DNA from: Oligoflexales bacterium
GTDB taxonomy: Bacteria > Bdellovibrionota_B > Oligoflexia > Oligoflexales > CACXFL01
Length of the DNA: 11,369 nucleotides
NCBI GenBank assembly: GCA_028282865.1
Contig: JANQHA010000440.1
Span: 1 to 11,369, forward strand
Direction of reading: 5' to 3'
Below, in pieces: positions 8,813 through 11,369 of this stretch. Both the position numbers and the translations under genes were made by a program. A model generated the notes under the pieces. That model was not told the DNA's origin and did no database searches. It saw only the letters and a program-made list of their open reading frames with translations. Numbering within the stretch: position 1 is the first letter of the stretch; the number at the start of each line of letters is the position of its first letter.

Positions 8813-10777
8813 ATGAAAAACAAAAGTTTGACTTTTCGAATCACGTTAATCGCAGCGTTACCATTACTATGTTTTTTAGGCATGGCAGCATTTGACATGA
8901 AAAATATTTACGATACCTACCGCCACGCTGATGTTGCTATGCAAGAGATGGATTTAGTAAAGGCAGCTAGCGAGTTGGTACATGAAACCCAAAAAGAGCG
9001 TGGCCGTTCGGCAGCCTACTTAAACGGCGGTATGGCTATAGCTGACGTAGAGGAGCAGCGTAAGCTCACCGATACAAAACTGAAGAAAGCCCAGAAGTCG
9101 TTACAATCAAGTGCCTTCGATAAGGTTACTAACGATAAGATACGAGACATCTTAAATACCTATCAAACATTGCGGCCAAAGGTCACTAACAGGTCAATAT
9201 CAACCGGAGATGCGATTAAAACCTATACTAAAATGGTTAATGGTCTTTTGGGACTTCAGAAAACACTAGCGGACGAAACACCAGTCGCAAGAATAAGTGC
9301 CGACCTGAGGGTACTCTCAATGGTTGAGATGGCAAAAGAAAATGGCGGTAAATTACGCGCGAACTTATCGTCGATTTTGGCAAAAGATCAGCCAATATCT
9401 AAAGCTAAAATCAATTCAGTGATAGCACTAAAAGCGAACGTAGATGGGATCTTAAATGCCCCAGGCCTTGAGCTTCATGGGGAGGCTAAAAAAGCTATAA
9501 AAGACTTTCGCAGTTCGCCTCAATGGGCAGAGGTTGGCGACGTCTTCACCCGTATAATCCTTAAGTCAGGCGAAGGACAATATGGGCGAAATGCCAAGGA
9601 GTTTTTTGCGACGATCAGCGGGGCGCTTGGCTTTATCGCCAAAGCAGTCAATTCCCACAAAGAATATACTATAAAAGATATTGCCCACGAAAAAGACGTA
9701 GACCTAAAACTACTGATGTCTCACGCAGTAGTTTTAATAACGATCTGCCTATTGTTATGTTTTATGATTTATAAAATCACCCGTGGTATGTCTAAAGAGA
9801 TCGGCGAGTGTAGCACCGAACTTTCGAATCATACACACTCGGTGGTTGAGTCTACCAGTCAAATATCTGAGGCGAGCGAGGGTTTAGCAGGGTCATTTGC
9901 CAACCAAGCAGCGGCTATCCAAACCATCGCAGCATCTTTGACTGAGATCACAGCAATAGCAGGAAAAAACAGTGAATCGGTAAATCAAGCTAACAGCGAT
10001 TCAAAATCTAGCAATAATACAGCCCAAAAAGGCAAAACAACAGTTCAAGAGATGATCCAATCGATGGGCCGGATAAGTGAGATAAACCAAAAGTTTACAA
10101 GCGAAGTAACCGACGGAAACGAGAAGTTATCAGAGATTGGTAGGCTTATTAGCGATATCGCTGAAAAAACCAATGTGATCAACGACATCGTTTTTCAAAC
10201 AAAGCTACTGTCCTTTAATGCTTCGGTGGAGGCTGCTAGGGCCGGTGAGTACGGTAAGGGTTTCTCAGTGGTGGCTGAAGAGGTTGGCAATCTAGCAAAA
10301 ATGAGTGGAACTGCCGCAGACGAAATTTCTTCCATGCTTGATCAAAGTGTAAAGCGGGTTAGCGATATCGTAACGTCTACAAAAACTAACGTTGAAAAGC
10401 TAGTAAAAGAAAGTAAGGACATTATGGACGAAGGTATCGGCAAGGCCGAGCAATGCAACCTAGTTTTAGGTGACATTATGGAAAGTGCCGCATCCCTAGA
10501 CCAACTTATTAGTTCCGTTGCTGAGGCCTCTAAGGAGCAAGAAATCGGGATTCAAGAAATAGGCTCTGCTGTCAATAAGATTGAGGAACTCAGTAATGAA
10601 AACACTCGGTATATTGAAAAAAGCGAAGAAGCAGCAAAAAATTTACATTCAAAAGCTAGTGGCCTTGCATTAACTTCAAACTCATTAGTCGCAATCGTTG
10701 ACGGGCAAGGTGCTAATGAAGACAATAGCGCTCAGTCCAAAACCGACGATGAGTCCATAGACTCGATAGCTGCGTAG
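8813..10777 (+). CDS. methyl-accepting chemotaxis protein with NIT-type sensor domain
   Basis: This is an inner-membrane chemoreceptor of 654 residues. It has a short cytoplasmic start, TM1 (about 10-27), a periplasmic domain (about 28-300) and TM2 (about 304-320). The cytoplasmic part is a long helical hairpin with its tip at about 455-490 (DIVFQTKLLSFNA, SVEAARAGEYGKGFSVVAEE), which would contact CheA and CheW. The periplasmic domain carries LVHETQKERGRSAAYL (55-70), the hallmark of the nitrate- and nitrite-sensing (NIT) family, so nitrate or nitrite is a plausible but unproven ligand. After TM2 the chain runs straight into the coiled coil (KITRGMSKEIGECSTEL) and I see no HAMP domain. No C-terminal CheR-docking pentapeptide is present; the end is an acidic tail. 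SD AGGAG (8802-8806) is 6 nt from the ATG, and a sigma-28-type promoter lies upstream. The protein family is certain; the NIT assignment is good. Confidence 0.93.
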   Translation: MKNKSLTFRITLIAALPLLCFLGMAAFDMKNIYDTYRHADVAMQEMDLVKAASELVHETQKERGRSAAYLNGGMAIADVEEQRKLTDTKLKKAQKSLQSSAFDKVTNDKIRDILNTYQTLRPKVTNRSISTGDAIKTYTKMVNGLLGLQKTLADETPVARISADLRVLSMVEMAKENGGKLRANLSSILAKDQPISKAKINSVIALKANVDGILNAPGLELHGEAKKAIKDFRSSPQWAEVGDVFTRIILKSGEGQYGRNAKEFFATISGALGFIAKAVNSHKEYTIKDIAHEKDVDLKLLMSHAVVLITICLLLCFMIYKITRGMSKEIGECSTELSNHTHSVVESTSQISEASEGLAGSFANQAAAIQTIAASLTEITAIAGKNSESVNQANSDSKSSNNTAQKGKTTVQEMIQSMGRISEINQKFTSEVTDGNEKLSEIGRLISDIAEKTNVINDIVFQTKLLSFNASVEAARAGEYGKGFSVVAEEVGNLAKMSGTAADEISSMLDQSVKRVSDIVTSTKTNVEKLVKESKDIMDEGIGKAEQCNLVLGDIMESAASLDQLISSVAEASKEQEIGIQEIGSAVNKIEELSNENTRYIEKSEEAAKNLHSKASGLALTSNSLVAIVDGQGANEDNSAQSKTDDESIDSIAA

Positions 10778-10800
10778 TTGTGAATACTGTGCAGCTTTCT
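10768..10800 (+). terminator. possible terminator straddling the chemoreceptor stop codon
   Basis: AGCTGCGTAG (10768-10777) can pair with CTGTGCAGCT (10787-10796), including two G-U pairs, around a 9-nt loop. It is followed by TTTC. The stop codon TAG lies in the stem and the T-run is short, so termination may be weak. The gap to the convergent mrp stop is only 27 nt. Confidence 0.35.
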
Positions 10801-10804
10801 TAGG

Positions 10805-11369
10805 TTATGAAACGCTGGTGCTACTTATCACCTTAGCTGCTACCCTTTCATAAGCCTGTTGTACGGTGACGTTATCGGAGCATATTGCAGGGGTTCCGCT
10901 ATCACAGTTTATGCGAACCGATGGCGTCAATGGAATCTCAGATAAAATTGGTATTTTTCTCGCATCAGAAAAACCGCTGAGGTCATCCCCGAAGATTCGT
11001 TCTCTGTAATCACATTTTTTACATTGAAAGTAGGACATATTCTCAACGACTCCTAACACTGGCACCTCTAAGCGCTCAAACATACTCAAAGCTTTATGAG
11101 CGTCAAGTAAAGCGACATGCTGAGGAGTTGTGACAATTAATGCCGCCGACACCGGTAAACGTTCGATCATGGTCATTTGGATATCACCTGTCCCGGGAGG
11201 CAAATCGATCACCAAAAAATCTAGCTCCCCCCAATCAACTTCGTAGCATAACTGTTCGAAGGCCTTAGCGACCAGTGGACCTCGCCATACTACGGGATTC
11301 ATGGCATCAGACAAAAAGCCAAAAGAAGCAATTTTAACCCCCCACTTCTCTACAGGGAGTAGCTTCCCT
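10805..11369 (-). CDS. mrp: Mrp/ApbC-type P-loop iron-sulphur cluster carrier, C-terminal part
   Basis: The frame is open to the right edge. The TTG near 11314 is internal, because the reading continues upstream as GKLLPVEKWGVKIASFGFL, conserved Mrp sequence, so the 5' end with the Walker A motif is outside the window. Visible are MNPVVWRGP, FLVIDLPPGTGDIQMTM (the family's switch region), ALIVTTPQHVALLDAHKALSMF and ENMSYFQCKKC with the C-x2-C pair that holds a bridging [4Fe-4S] cluster in Mrp/NBP35 dimers. IPILSEIPLTPSVR follows. Mrp proteins carry and deliver Fe-S clusters in the cytoplasm, using ATP. It converges on the chemoreceptor with 27 nt between stops. There is no sign of disruption. 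Confidence 0.93.
   Translation of the reverse strand, partial: GKLLPVEKWGVKIASFGFLSDAMNPVVWRGPLVAKAFEQLCYEVDWGELDFLVIDLPPGTGDIQMTMIERLPVSAALIVTTPQHVALLDAHKALSMFERLEVPVLGVVENMSYFQCKKCDYRERIFGDDLSGFSDARKIPILSEIPLTPSVRINCDSGTPAICSDNVTVQQAYERVAAKVISSTSVS

Noticed and set aside
10805..11314. Mrp as a complete short protein starting at the TTG near 11314
   Set aside because: Conserved Mrp sequence continues upstream of that TTG to the window edge, so it is internal.

Overview
This window looks like ordinary chromosome from a flagellated Gram-negative bacterium, most likely in or near the Bdellovibrionota (Bdellovibrio/Oligoflexia-type). The lineage call is inference. It rests on the chemoreceptor signalling tip (IVFQTKLLSFNASVEAARAG) and the flagellin start (MGLRI), which I recall from Bdellovibrio-like proteins, together with an LPS heptose gene (gmhA), Fur and moderate GC content. 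No phage, IS element, CRISPR array, tRNA, rRNA or recognisable defence system was found.

Layout. The left edge holds the N-terminal part of a peptide-type ABC transporter solute-binding protein on the minus strand. A small plus-strand gene follows (930-1385), which I read as a stand-alone FliG C-terminal-domain protein. It converges on, and overlaps by 17 bp, a tight minus-strand trio that runs gmhA, HIT-family protein, manA in transcription order (sugar-phosphate isomerases for surface polysaccharide). Next on the plus strand are a flagellin gene with a sigma-28-type promoter and a possible CsrA-type leader, then an arginase gene overlapping tgt (queuosine tRNA modification). tgt converges on a minus-strand TrmA/RlmD-family RNA m5U methyltransferase, sharing 4 bp. 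Fur and a nitrate/nitrite-sensor-type chemoreceptor follow on the plus strand. The right edge holds the C-terminal part of Mrp/ApbC on the minus strand.

How the genes work together. Three separate loci concern motility: the mini-FliG, the flagellin and the chemoreceptor. The flagellin and chemoreceptor genes each have TAAA-N15-(G/A)CCGAC(G/A)A upstream, a good sigma-28 (FliA) match with identical spacing. A weaker copy with the same spacing (TAAA-N15-GCCTACGA) lies upstream of the mini-FliG gene. This suggests one late-flagellar regulon scattered among housekeeping genes.

The most interesting observation is the stand-alone FliG torque domain. It keeps charged residues where the stator-contacting residues of FliG sit, but lacks the rotor-anchoring N-terminal domain. 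The second is a hairpin with a GGA loop plus an AGGAGG ribosome-binding site in the flagellin leader, the layout expected for CsrA control. Everything else is conventional, apart from a His-to-Tyr change in the HIT motif and a chemoreceptor with no visible HAMP domain.
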